This document shows positions 1 to 6,304 of a stretch of 9,977 nt of DNA, piece after piece. Where the stretch lies: assembly GCA_946479515.1 (NCBI GenBank), contig CAMLGF010000101.1:1-9977 (forward strand), written 5' to 3'. The translations under genes were made by a program, and so were the position numbers. Below the pieces are notes generated by a model that ran no database searches, was not told where the DNA came from, and saw nothing but the letters and a program-made list of their open reading frames with translations. The DNA comes from an uncultured Pseudomonadota bacterium (GTDB lineage Bacteria > Pseudomonadota > Gammaproteobacteria > Steroidobacterales > Steroidobacteraceae). Every line of letters starts with the position of its first letter. Position 1 is the first letter of the stretch.

Positions 1-63
1 CGTTTTGCGACGATGGGATACGCGCCGACCACGACGCCACTTCAAGCACAAGGGAGTTGTGCG
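1..63. other. Left-edge sequence beyond the candidate attI core; possible start of a first gene cassette
   Basis: This stretch lies on the cassette side of the candidate attI core if cassettes run leftward, away from intI. No complete gene can be read. On the + strand, frame 1 is open from the edge to a TAA at 67-69 inside the core motif, giving a 22-residue tail ending GSCAV. On the - strand a GTG at 49-47 opens a frame that runs off the edge. Neither has a convincing ribosome site or a recognisable product. No attC-like pair of core sites is visible in this short piece, so calling it a cassette is inference. Confidence 0.25.
46..62. repeat. Perfect inverted repeat next to the attI core
   Basis: GCACAA (46-51) and TTGTGC (57-62) pair perfectly around a 5-nt loop, GGGAG. 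The hairpin ends one base before the candidate attI core. It has no T-tract on either strand, so a terminator role is unsupported. It could be chance, or a folded element at a cassette start. Confidence 0.4.
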
Positions 64-81
64 GTCTAACTAAAAGTAGAC
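64..81 (-). other. attI: Candidate attI recombination site: core GTTAGAC with inverted partner
   Basis: Read on the - strand, 70-64 is GTTAGAC, an exact match to the integron core consensus GTTRRRY. A partial inverted copy, GTCTAC, lies at 81-76, so 64-81 forms a GTCTA-N8-TAGAC dyad. Known attI simple sites have this form: two inverted integrase-binding boxes, with exchange between G and TT of the core. The core is 135 bp upstream of the integrase start and is oriented so that cassettes would insert leftward, divergent from intI, as in most integrons. The 7-bp consensus is loose, so support comes mainly from position, orientation and the dyad. Confidence 0.45.
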
Positions 82-139
82 AGCAGAAATGAAGCTGGCT
101 TTTGCATCGATTGTGACCGATAACACTCTAGGCCCCCCC

Positions 140-151
140 TCAAGTCCTTGA
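140..151. repeat. Short palindrome upstream of intI
   Basis: TCAAG (140-144) and CTTGA (147-151) form a perfect dyad with a 2-bp centre, just downstream of a run of seven C (133-139). A looser dyad, ATCGAT/ACCGAT with one mismatch, lies at 106-121. Either could bind a regulator or the integrase. No binding family is recognised, and no E. coli-type LexA box (CTGT-N8-ACAG) is seen in 1-205. I could not identify a convincing -35/-10 pair for intI here. Confidence 0.3.
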
Positions 152-194
152 TTCCACTTCACCACGCGTTGCCTAACCAGTCAACGGCCCGTTT

Positions 195-202
195 GGTGAT
201 CC
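195..202 (+). promoter_or_regulatory. Ribosome binding site of intI
   Basis: GGTGATCC matches the 3' half of the extended anti-16S sequence (AGGAGGTGATCC) exactly. It ends 3 nt before the ATG at 206. It supports this start, although the stronger AGGAGG half is absent. Confidence 0.45.
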
Positions 203-205
203 CCC

Positions 206-1165
206 ATGTCCGACACTCCCCGCCTCCTCGACGCAGTCCGCGCCGAGATCAGCCTCCGCCACTACAGTTTCCGCACCGAAAAGGCTTATGTCGAGTGGAT
301 TGTCCGCTTCATCAGATTCCACGGCCGCCGCCACCCACGCCAGCTCGGCGGCGAGGAAGTCCGCCAATACCTGAGCCATCTGGCCACGGAGCGCCACATC
401 TCGCCGGCTACGCAGGCGCAGGCGCTCTCTGCCCTGCTCTTTCTCTACAAACGCGTGCTCAAAGTTGATTTGCCGTGGATCGACAATGTGGTACGGGCCC
501 ACCGCCCGAAGCGCCTGCCCACGGTGCTCGACAAGGCGGAAGCTCGCCGCGTCATCGATCATCTGCGTGGCGACCACTGGCTCATCGCCGGCCTTCTCTA
601 CGGCAGTGGGCTGCGCCTGCTCGAAGCGCTGCGACTGCGCGTCAAGGACGTCGACCTGTATCACCACCGCCTGATGGTTCGGAATGGCAAGGGCGCGAAA
701 GACCGCGTCACCATCCTGCCATCGCAACTCGTCGAGCCCCTGCGCCATCACCTGGCGAGAGTGCGCACGCTGCACGACCACGCGCTGAAATCGGGGTACG
801 GCGGGGTCGAACTACCGCACGCGCTCGCGCGCAAGTATCCGCGCGCGCACGAGCAGTGGGGCTGGCAATACGTCTTCCCGGCCGAGAAGCCGACGACGGA
901 TCCGCGCACGGGCGCGCGCCGCCGGCACCACGTCCACGAGCAGAGCGTGCAGCGGCAGGTGCGCCGCGCGGCGCGTGCGGCCGGCATCGAGAAGCCGGTG
1001 TCGCCGCATACGTTCCGGCATTCCTTCGCCACGCACCTGCTCGAAGCGGGCTACGACATTCGCACGGTGCAGGAGCTGCTGGGCCATAGCGACGTGTCGA
1101 CGACGCAGATCTACACGCACGTGATGGCGCCGGGCAAGAACGCCGTGCGCAGCCCCTTCGACTGA
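206..1165 (+). CDS. intI: Integron integrase (IntI-type tyrosine recombinase), apparently intact
   Basis: 319 residues, close to the usual 320-340 for IntI. The protein catalyses site-specific recombination between attI and attC, inserting and excising promoterless gene cassettes. The N-terminal SAM-like DNA-binding domain spans about residues 8-90. The catalytic domain shows R137 (in GLRLLE), the GKGAKDR hairpin with K162, H268 and R271 (HTFRH), H294 (LLGH) and nucleophile Y303 (QIYTHV). A segment at about 201-226 (ALARKYP...WGWQYVFPA) is the insertion that separates IntI from XerC/XerD and is needed for attC recognition. The ATG at 206 gives the usual family N-terminus and follows a GGTGATCC site. 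The gene is convergent with cysG. No frameshift or missing catalytic residue is seen, unlike the degraded intI genes common in some Xanthomonas. The exact integron class cannot be told from the sequence alone. Confidence 0.95.
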   Translation: MSDTPRLLDAVRAEISLRHYSFRTEKAYVEWIVRFIRFHGRRHPRQLGGEEVRQYLSHLATERHISPATQAQALSALLFLYKRVLKVDLPWIDNVVRAHRPKRLPTVLDKAEARRVIDHLRGDHWLIAGLLYGSGLRLLEALRLRVKDVDLYHHRLMVRNGKGAKDRVTILPSQLVEPLRHHLARVRTLHDHALKSGYGGVELPHALARKYPRAHEQWGWQYVFPAEKPTTDPRTGARRRHHVHEQSVQRQVRRAARAAGIEKPVSPHTFRHSFATHLLEAGYDIRTVQELLGHSDVSTTQIYTHVMAPGKNAVRSPFD

Positions 1166-1214
1166 GCCGCGCACGCGGCACACCTTAGCGGCGGCCTGCG
1201 GTGCAGTTGCAGGC
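1166..1214. terminator. GC-rich hairpins between convergent intI and cysG
   Basis: Directly after the intI stop, GCCGCG (1166-1171) and CGCGGC (1174-1179) form a perfect stem with a 2-nt centre. A second inverted repeat is GCCTGC (1194-1199) with GCAGGC (1209-1214) around 9 nt. Two genes converge here, so a bidirectional terminator is plausible, but neither stem is followed by a T-tract. The rest of the gap to 1288 shows no gene. Confidence 0.3.
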
Positions 1215-1288
1215 GGTGGCGCCGTCGGACAGGCCGTCGAACTCCCAGCAGACGGCGCCGCACAGTCACGCGCCCTGCAGCATCTCCA

Positions 1289-2698
1289 TCAGGCTGCCCC
1301 GCCGGCTCCCGCCGTGGCGCCACGCCCGAACCACTGCAGCTCGGCCGCGCAGCCGGCCACCTTGCCGATGATCATGAGCGTGGGCGCCTGGATCCGCGTG
1401 ACCAGCGCATCGCGGTGCATGGCATCGACGCTGCTGGTGACCACGCGCTGCTCGGCGCGGCTGGCGTTCTCGACGAATGCCACGGGCATGTCTGCGGGCA
1501 CGCCGGCATCGATCAGCTGCGAGCGCAGGCCGGCGAGCCGGCCGACGCTCATGTAGAACGTGAGCGTCTCGCGGCCGGCGGCAAGGTCGGCGTAGTTGTA
1601 CTGTGCGAGCTGATCGTCGCTGTTGCCGGTGAGCAGCCGCACGGCCTGGGAATAGCGGCGGTCGGTGAGCGGGATGCCGGCGTACGCGCCAGCGGCGAGC
1701 GCGGCGGTGATTCCGGGGATCACTTCGAAAGACACGTCGTGTTCTCGTAGATAGTCGATTTCCTCGCCGCCGCGCCCGAACACGAACGGGTCGCCGCCCT
1801 TGAGCCGCACGACGTATTCGCCACGTTGCGCGTGCTCGACGAGCAGCTTGTTGATCTCTTCCTGGGTGGCGCCGCCGCCGCCGACGAACTTGCCGACGTC
1901 GAAACGAGCGGCGTCGCGGCGGGCGAGGTCGAGCACCTCGGGTGACACGAGGCGGTCGTGCACGATGACGTCGGCCTCCTGCAAGGAACGCAGGCCGGCG
2001 AGCGTCATGAGACCGGCGTTACCGGGGCCGCCGCCGACGAGCACGACGTGCCCGGAAGGAATGCCGTCGGCCTCCTCGAGAGCGCGGCGTGTGAGCTCCT
2101 CGGCCTGTGCGGTGCGATCGGCGCGCAGGGACGCGGCCACGGGGCCTGTCAGCAGCCACGAGAGAAAGCGACGCCGCGCACCGATGTCGGCGAACTTTGC
2201 CTTCACGCGATCGCGCCAGCGATCGGCGAAGGCGGCCAGCGTGCCGAGCGAGCCGTCGAGCAGGGTTTCGAGCCGCTCGCGGATCAGCCGCGCGAGCACG
2301 GGCGAGGTGCCGCCGGTGGATACGGCGATTTGCACGGGCGAGCGGTCGATGATGGCGGGCATGATGAAACTGGACAGCTCGCGGTCGTCGACGACGTTGC
2401 ACGGTATGCGCGCGGCCGTGGCGGCGGCGGATGCGGCGGCGTTCGCGGCTGGATCATCGGTGGCGGCAACGACGAGCCACTCGCCCTCGACGTCGGCGGG
2501 CTCGAACTTGCGCGCCACGTGGGCGAACTCCCGGCGCGCGAGCGCCTCGGCCATCTCGCGCCCGAGCTGAGGTGCGACGACGCTCACGCTGGCGCCGGCG
2601 TCCTTCAGCAGGGCGAACTTGCGCGCGGCAATCTCCCCGCCTCCCACGAGCAGCACGGGCTTGTCCCGGATGTCGAGGAAGAGCGGAAAGTAACGCAT
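1289..2698 (-). CDS. cysG: Siroheme synthase CysG (precorrin-2 dehydrogenase/ferrochelatase fused to uroporphyrinogen-III C-methyltransferase)
   Basis: 469 residues against 457 in E. coli, collinear over most of the length. It makes siroheme, the cofactor of CysI and assimilatory nitrite reductases, from uroporphyrinogen III: two SAM methylations, NAD-dependent oxidation, then iron insertion. The N-terminal half has the NAD-binding VGGGEIAARK (18-27), NVVD with D104, and FIMPAIIDRSP (111-121). The residue equivalent to Salmonella phosphoserine 128 is Thr. The C-terminal methyltransferase begins near 217 (VVLVGGGPG) and keeps D248 (HDRL), K270 (DVGK), the RLKGGDPFVFGRGGEE block (298-313) and the PGITAA motif. 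Odd: the five residues after G273, YHCVP in E. coli, are GGGAT here, and R271 is Phe. The ATG at 2698-2696 overlaps the hemB TGA by one base (TGATG). No strong Shine-Dalgarno site was seen, so coupling to hemB translation is likely. Confidence 0.95.
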   Translation of the reverse strand: MRYFPLFLDIRDKPVLLVGGGEIAARKFALLKDAGASVSVVAPQLGREMAEALARREFAHVARKFEPADVEGEWLVVAATDDPAANAAASAAATAARIPCNVVDDRELSSFIMPAIIDRSPVQIAVSTGGTSPVLARLIRERLETLLDGSLGTLAAFADRWRDRVKAKFADIGARRRFLSWLLTGPVAASLRADRTAQAEELTRRALEEADGIPSGHVVLVGGGPGNAGLMTLAGLRSLQEADVIVHDRLVSPEVLDLARRDAARFDVGKFVGGGGATQEEINKLLVEHAQRGEYVVRLKGGDPFVFGRGGEEIDYLREHDVSFEVIPGITAALAAGAYAGIPLTDRRYSQAVRLLTGNSDDQLAQYNYADLAAGRETLTFYMSVGRLAGLRSQLIDAGVPADMPVAFVENASRAEQRVVTSSVDAMHRDALVTRIQAPTLMIIGKVAGCAAELQWFGRGATAGAGGAA

Positions 2699-3657
2699 CA
2701 GCGGGGCAACCCCATCGAGCCTGCGAGGCGCGCGCCGTAGGTGATGATGAAGCTGGCGCCGGCGCGGCGCAGGTTGTACCAGCTCTCGAGCAGGCCGGCT
2801 TCGAAGTCGAGGAACTTCTCGCGCGCGAGCAGCACGAGCGAGGTGTACTCGCCGCTCACCTGGTAGGCGCCGACGGGCAGGCCGGTCTGCTCATGGATGG
2901 GCCGGATGAGATCGGCAGAGGGCTGGCCGGGTTTCACCATGAGCATATCGGCACCCTCCTCCGCGCAGCGGCGGCTGGAGGCGAGCGCGTCGCCGCGATT
3001 GCGCACGTCGAGCTGGTAGCTGCGGCGGTCGCCGAACTGCGGCGCGGAATCGGCGGCGTCGCGAAACGGACCGTAGTAGTTGGACGCGAACTTGGTGCTG
3101 TAGCTCATGATGGGCGCGAGATCGTGCCCGGCCTTGTCGAGCGCAGCGCGCAGATGGGCGACGCGGCCGTCGTTCATGTCCGAGGGGGAGACGCCGCTGG
3201 CGCCGGCCTTCACGTACGTGAGCGCGAGGGTCTCGAGGGCGCTGTGGGTGGCGGCAAGATCCTGGGAGCCACGCGAGTCGTGCACGCAGCAATGCCCGGT
3301 CTCGGTGAAGCTGCAGATGCAGGTGTCGACCCAGATGGTGGCGTCGTTGCCAGCGCGCTGGCGCATCTGGTTGATTGCGGTGCCGACGAACTCGGCCTGG
3401 AAGCTGCGGTTGGACTTTTGCGCGGGCACGGGGAACAGCAGGAACTGGCGCACTCCGGCGGCCAGGTCCTTCTCGAACTGGGTGAGCAGCGAGGGCAGTG
3501 TGTGGCGGGAGCTGCCGGGCAGGCCGGACAGGGGCTCTTCCTGGGTGGCGCCCTCGGACAGGAACAGCGGCTGGATCAGCTGGGCCTGCCCGAAGCCGAT
3601 CTCCGACACCATGTCACGCAGCGCCGCGGTGGCGCGAAGTCGTTGCAGTCTCTTCAT
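2698..3657 (-). CDS. hemB: Porphobilinogen synthase (delta-aminolevulinate dehydratase), divergent HemB
   Basis: 319 residues, normal for the family (324 in E. coli). The enzyme condenses two 5-aminolevulinates to porphobilinogen, the first shared step of heme and siroheme synthesis. With the start at 3657, the zinc cysteines are C113, C115 and C123 (DTCICSFTETGHC). The Schiff-base lysine is K189 (MSYSTKFAS), the second active-site lysine K242 (MLMVKPG), and GAYQVSGEY is at 263-271. Divergent points: TGHC instead of HGHC, SDMNDG instead of SDMMDG, ITYGA instead of ITYYA/SYFA, and loss of the usual DNDATLE stretch. An ATG six bases upstream (3663) is possible, but AGGA at 3668-3665 sits 7 nt from the 3657 ATG and abuts the upstream one, so 3657 is preferred. 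It is the first gene after a candidate sigma-54 promoter and overlaps cysG. The position beside cysG suggests it feeds siroheme synthesis. Whether it is the only hemB in the genome is unknown. Confidence 0.88.
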   Translation of the reverse strand: MKRLQRLRATAALRDMVSEIGFGQAQLIQPLFLSEGATQEEPLSGLPGSSRHTLPSLLTQFEKDLAAGVRQFLLFPVPAQKSNRSFQAEFVGTAINQMRQRAGNDATIWVDTCICSFTETGHCCVHDSRGSQDLAATHSALETLALTYVKAGASGVSPSDMNDGRVAHLRAALDKAGHDLAPIMSYSTKFASNYYGPFRDAADSAPQFGDRRSYQLDVRNRGDALASSRRCAEEGADMLMVKPGQPSADLIRPIHEQTGLPVGAYQVSGEYTSLVLLAREKFLDFEAGLLESWYNLRRAGASFIITYGARLAGSMGLPR

Positions 3658-3664
3658 TGCCATT

Positions 3665-3668
3665 TCCT
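3665..3668 (-). promoter_or_regulatory. Shine-Dalgarno site deciding the hemB start
   Basis: AGGA on the - strand lies 7 nt before the ATG at 3657 and only 1 nt before the alternative ATG at 3663. It therefore favours the shorter HemB. Confidence 0.6.
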
Positions 3669-3680
3669 GCCCGGACTCGG

Positions 3681-3696
3681 AGCAATCAGCGTGCCA
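3681..3696 (-). promoter_or_regulatory. Candidate sigma-54 (RpoN) -24/-12 promoter for hemB-cysG
   Basis: Read on the - strand from 3696, the sequence is TGGCACGCTGATTGCT, matching the RpoN consensus TGGCACG-N4-TTGCW at every specified base, with the required GG-N10-GC spacing. Transcription would start about 12 nt beyond the GC, near 3670. That leaves a leader of about 13 nt containing the hemB ribosome site and then the ATG at 3657. Location, orientation and spacing all fit. Sigma-54 promoters need an enhancer-binding activator; which one acts here cannot be told from the sequence. Confidence 0.7.
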
Positions 3697-3710
3697 TGCA
3701 ACCGGGCGCT

Positions 3711-3719
3711 TGTGTCACA
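3711..3719. repeat. Short symmetric element upstream of the sigma-54 promoter
   Basis: TGTGTCACA is a 4-1-4 dyad in the cysH-hemB gap, about 15 bp upstream of the -24 element. It may be part of a regulator site or chance. No specific regulator is recognised. Confidence 0.25.
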
Positions 3720-3742
3720 GCCGGGTCACGCGAATGCGACTT

Positions 3743-3764
3743 TTGCGTGCGCGGGCCGGCGCAA
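3743..3764. promoter_or_regulatory. Nested inverted repeats; possible upstream activator site
   Basis: TTGCG (3743-3747) and CGCAA (3760-3764) form a perfect dyad with a 12-bp spacer. A second dyad, TGCGC-N6-GCGCA, is nested at 3748-3763. They lie about 73-94 bp upstream of the predicted hemB start site, a normal distance for a sigma-54 enhancer. The inner dyad is TGC-N10-GCA, one base short of the NtrC pattern TGC-N11-GCA, so it is not a clean NtrC box. The region could instead be a transcript-end hairpin for cysH, but no T-tract follows on the - strand. Confidence 0.3.
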
Positions 3765-3797
3765 CAGCCCTATTTGAGGTCACTCCCCGAGTCCAGC

Positions 3798-4577
3798 TCA
3801 CCCCTCGAGGCCGTGGATGCCGCATTCGCGCTTGAGGCCGGCGAAGCGCAGCTCCTCGGCGGACTCCACTTCGCTCAGCGACTTGGTGGAGTGCCAGTCG
3901 CCGATGGAGATGTACCCCTTGTCCCACAGCGGGTGATACGGCAGGCCGTGCGCCTTGAGATACAGGTACACGTCGCGATCGGACCAGTCGAAGATGGGAT
4001 GCATCTTGAAGCGCCCGTCGCGCACCTCCAGCGGATTCAGCCGGGCGCGGCTCTCGGCCTGGCTGCGGCGCAGCCCGGCGAACCAGGTCTGGATGCCGAG
4101 CTCGCGCAGCGCGCGGCGCATGGGCTCGACCTTGCGGATCTCGAGGTACTGATCGAGCCCCTCGCGCCCTTGCTCCCAGAGTTTCCCGTACTGCGCCTCG
4201 AACTCGGCAACGGCCTGGCGAGCGGAGAAGGTCTGGATGTTCAGCGAGAGCTGCTCGCGCAGGTCTTCGACGAACTGGTAGGTCTCGGGGAACAGATAAC
4301 CGGTGTCGACGAGGATCACCGGGATGTCCGGCCGCTGCACGGCGACGAGATGCAGCGACACGGCCGCCTGCGCGCCGAAGCTCGACGAGAGCGCGAACGG
4401 CCCCGGCAGATTCGCCAGTGCCCAGCGCACGCGCGTGGCGGCATCGACGCTCGCCAGCCAGTCGTTGATCGCCTGCGCGGCCCCGGCGTCGCGCGCGAAT
4501 TCCAAGGCCGGCTGGGTTAGCCGCGGCGCGCCCGCGAGCTCGGCGTTTCCCGTCACTTCGCGTGCCTGGGTGTTCAC
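3798..4577 (-). CDS. cysH: Phosphoadenosine phosphosulfate (PAPS) reductase
   Basis: 259 residues with the GTG start at 4577; E. coli CysH has 244. It reduces PAPS to sulfite and adenosine 3',5'-bisphosphate using thioredoxin. Visible motifs are SSSFGAQ (64-70), the nucleotide-binding loop, then [10 protein letters not shown] (90-99), KVEPMRRAL (149-157), [10 protein letters not shown] (164-173), [14 protein letters not shown] (214-227) and the C-terminal ECGIHG with catalytic C252. C252 is the only cysteine, so the CC and CxxC ligands of the [4Fe-4S] APS reductases are absent. The substrate should therefore be PAPS, in keeping with the APS kinase domain on the neighbouring CysNC. The start is chosen because GTG overlaps the cysI stop (GTGA) and has GGAG 8 nt upstream. 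An upstream in-frame GTG at 4613 would overlap cysI by 40 nt and lacks a ribosome site. It is probably the last gene of the cysNC-J-I-H unit. Confidence 0.95.
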   Translation of the reverse strand: MNTQAREVTGNAELAGAPRLTQPALEFARDAGAAQAINDWLASVDAATRVRWALANLPGPFALSSSFGAQAAVSLHLVAVQRPDIPVILVDTGYLFPETYQFVEDLREQLSLNIQTFSARQAVAEFEAQYGKLWEQGREGLDQYLEIRKVEPMRRALRELGIQTWFAGLRRSQAESRARLNPLEVRDGRFKMHPIFDWSDRDVYLYLKAHGLPYHPLWDKGYISIGDWHSTKSLSEVESAEELRFAGLKRECGIHGLEG

Positions 4578-6304
4578 GTGCGCATCTCCGGCGTGAGCAC
4601 CTTCGCCCGCCACAGGAAGTCGCCGAATCGCTCCTCGGGCTGGCGCTCGGCGGCGTAGCGCCCGAGAAGCTCGTCCAGCGCGGTGACGATGGCGGCTTCA
4701 TCGATGTTGTCGCGATAGATCACGTTCAGCCGCGAGCCGACGGCATCGGCGCCGAGGCGCAGCGTGTAGCGTCCGGGCGCGCGGCCGATGAGCGCGATCT
4801 CGGCCAGATACGGCCGCGCACAGCCATTTGGGCACCCAGTGATGCGCAGCGTGAGCGGCATCTCGCGCAGCGCATGCCTGGCGAGCAGCACCTCGAGCTT
4901 GTCGACGAAGTCCGGCAGATATCGCTCGGACTCGGCCATGGCGAGCGCGCAGGTGGGCAGAGCCACGCAGGCCAGCGCGTCGCGGCGCACGGGCGTGCTG
5001 AACAGCGCCTTGCCGAGGCCATGGTCGGCCACCAGCCGGTCGATGGTCATGCACTCGCTGGCGGGCACGTTGGCGATGATGAGGTTCTGGTTGGGCGTGA
5101 GCCGGAAGTCGCCCTGGTGCACGGCGGCTATCTTCTCGAGGCCGGTGAGGAACTGCGCGCCGGGGCGGTCGGTGACGCGCCCGGACTCGATGCGCAGCGT
5201 GAGGTGCCAGCGCCCATCGTGCCCCTGCAACCAGCCGAAGCGGTCGCCCTGGGTGGTGAACCTGAATTCGCGCGGCGGCGGCAGCGGGTAGCCGAGGCGC
5301 TTGAAGAGCTCGCCCTTGAACCACTCCACGCCACGGTCGGCGATGGTGTATTTCAGGCGCGCATGCTTGCGATCGCTGCGGTCGCCGTAGTCGCGCTGGA
5401 TCATCAGCACGGTTTCGGACACCTTGAAGATCTGGTCCGGCGTCAGGAAGCCGATGACGTCGCCCACGCGCGGGAAGGTCTGCGGCTCGCCATGCGAGGC
5501 GCCGAGGCCGCCGCCGACGGTGAGGTTGAAGCCCACGAGCTTCGCGGCCTCGCCCTCGCCTTCCACAATGGCGACGTAACCCAGGTCCTGCGAGAACACG
5601 TCCACGTCGTTGTGCGGCGGCACGACGATGGCGGTCTTGAACTTGCGCGGTAGATAGACCGGGCCGTACAGCGGCTCTTCCTCGGCCGGGCCGACCAGCT
5701 TCTCGCCGTCGAGCCAGATCTCGTGGTAGGCGCGGGTCCTGGGCTTGAGGTGTTCGCTCACCTTGATGGCGAGCTCGTGCACTTGCTGGTGCAGGCGGCT
5801 CTCCACCGGGTTCACCGAGGCCATGACGTTGCGATTCACGTCGCCGCAGGCCGAGATGGAATCGATCAGCGCGGCGTTCATCGCCTGCATGGTCTGCTTG
5901 ACGTGCTTCTTGATCACGCCGTGGATCTGGAACGCCTGGCGAGTGGTCAGGCGCAGCGAGCCCACGCCGAAGTCGCGCGCGATCTTCGTGAGCGCCAGCC
6001 ACTGCTTGGGCGAGACCACGCCACCCGGCAGGCGAGTGCGGATCATGAAGCTGTAGGCAGGCTCGAGCTTCTGGTGCTCGCGTTCCGCGCGGATGTCGCG
6101 GTCGTCCTGCATGTAGCTGCCGTGGAACTTGATGAGCTGCGTGTCGGACTCGCGGATCGCGCCGGTGAGCGGATCGGCGAGGCTCTCGACCAGCGAACCG
6201 CGCAGGCCGCGCGACGCCTTCTTGATGACTTCGACGGCGGACTCGGGCTTGGTGGGACCGGTGGCGAGCAGCGTCGCCGGCGGCAGATTCAGGTCAGTAG
6301 ACAT
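4574..6304 (-). CDS. cysI: Assimilatory sulfite reductase (NADPH) hemoprotein beta subunit
   Basis: 576 residues with the ATG at 6304; E. coli CysI has 570. It carries the siroheme-[4Fe-4S] centre that reduces sulfite to sulfide by six electrons supplied by CysJ. The cofactor cysteines are all present: C446 and C452 (CVALPTC), C491 and C495 (GCPNGC). Anion-binding basic residues are kept in MIRTRLPGG (87-95), GDVNRNV (R158) and PRKFKT (K221, K223), and [11 protein letters not shown] (119-129) is a family hallmark. The frame stays open upstream to 6457, but the extra 51 residues are unlike CysI and lie within cysJ. MSTDLN at 6304 gives the normal N-terminus and an 11-nt overlap with the cysJ end. 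Only a weak ribosome site is seen, so coupling to cysJ is likely. At the other end its TGA overlaps the cysH GTG. Confidence 0.97.
   Translation of the reverse strand: MSTDLNLPPATLLATGPTKPESAVEVIKKASRGLRGSLVESLADPLTGAIRESDTQLIKFHGSYMQDDRDIRAEREHQKLEPAYSFMIRTRLPGGVVSPKQWLALTKIARDFGVGSLRLTTRQAFQIHGVIKKHVKQTMQAMNAALIDSISACGDVNRNVMASVNPVESRLHQQVHELAIKVSEHLKPRTRAYHEIWLDGEKLVGPAEEEPLYGPVYLPRKFKTAIVVPPHNDVDVFSQDLGYVAIVEGEGEAAKLVGFNLTVGGGLGASHGEPQTFPRVGDVIGFLTPDQIFKVSETVLMIQRDYGDRSDRKHARLKYTIADRGVEWFKGELFKRLGYPLPPPREFRFTTQGDRFGWLQGHDGRWHLTLRIESGRVTDRPGAQFLTGLEKIAAVHQGDFRLTPNQNLIIANVPASECMTIDRLVADHGLGKALFSTPVRRDALACVALPTCALAMAESERYLPDFVDKLEVLLARHALREMPLTLRITGCPNGCARPYLAEIALIGRAPGRYTLRLGADAVGSRLNVIYRDNIDEAAIVTALDELLGRYAAERQPEERFGDFLWRAKVLTPEMRT
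4586..4589 (-). promoter_or_regulatory. Shine-Dalgarno site deciding the cysH start
   Basis: GGAG on the - strand, inside the cysI coding end, lies 8 nt before the GTG at 4577 and supports that start over the GTG at 4613. Confidence 0.55.

Noticed and set aside
64..177. A complete attC site or mini-cassette between the two GTTRRRY cores
   Set aside because: No RYYYAAC partner box or long imperfect palindrome exists between 71 and 170 on the relevant strand, so an attC cannot be supported.
95..177. Sigma-70 promoters for intI or for a leftward cassette promoter (Pc)
   Set aside because: Candidate boxes such as TTGCAT (102-107), TTGATT (148-153) and reverse-strand TTGACT (184-179) have no acceptable -10 partner at 16-18 bp.
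475..1089. 204-residue overlapping frame inside intI
   Set aside because: Arg/Ala-rich out-of-frame reading of the integrase; no ribosome site or family match.
206..1165. XerC/XerD identity for the recombinase
   Set aside because: The segment around residues 201-226 (ALARKYP...WGWQYVFPA) is the IntI-specific insertion, absent from XerC/XerD.
2431..3777. 448-residue + strand open frame opposite cysG and hemB
   Set aside because: It spans two real genes on the other strand, has low-complexity R/G/A composition and resembles no family.
3798..4577. Iron-sulfur APS reductase for the CysH gene
   Set aside because: Only one cysteine is present, in the C-terminal ECGIHG. The CC and CxxC cluster ligands of APS reductases are missing.
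4578..4613. Longer CysH starting at the GTG at 4613
   Set aside because: No ribosome site precedes it and it would overlap cysI by 40 nt. The GTG at 4577 has GGAG at good spacing and a GTGA junction.
4562..5653. 363-residue + strand open frame opposite cysI
   Set aside because: Antisense shadow of CysI, whose cofactor motifs leave no doubt about the coding strand.
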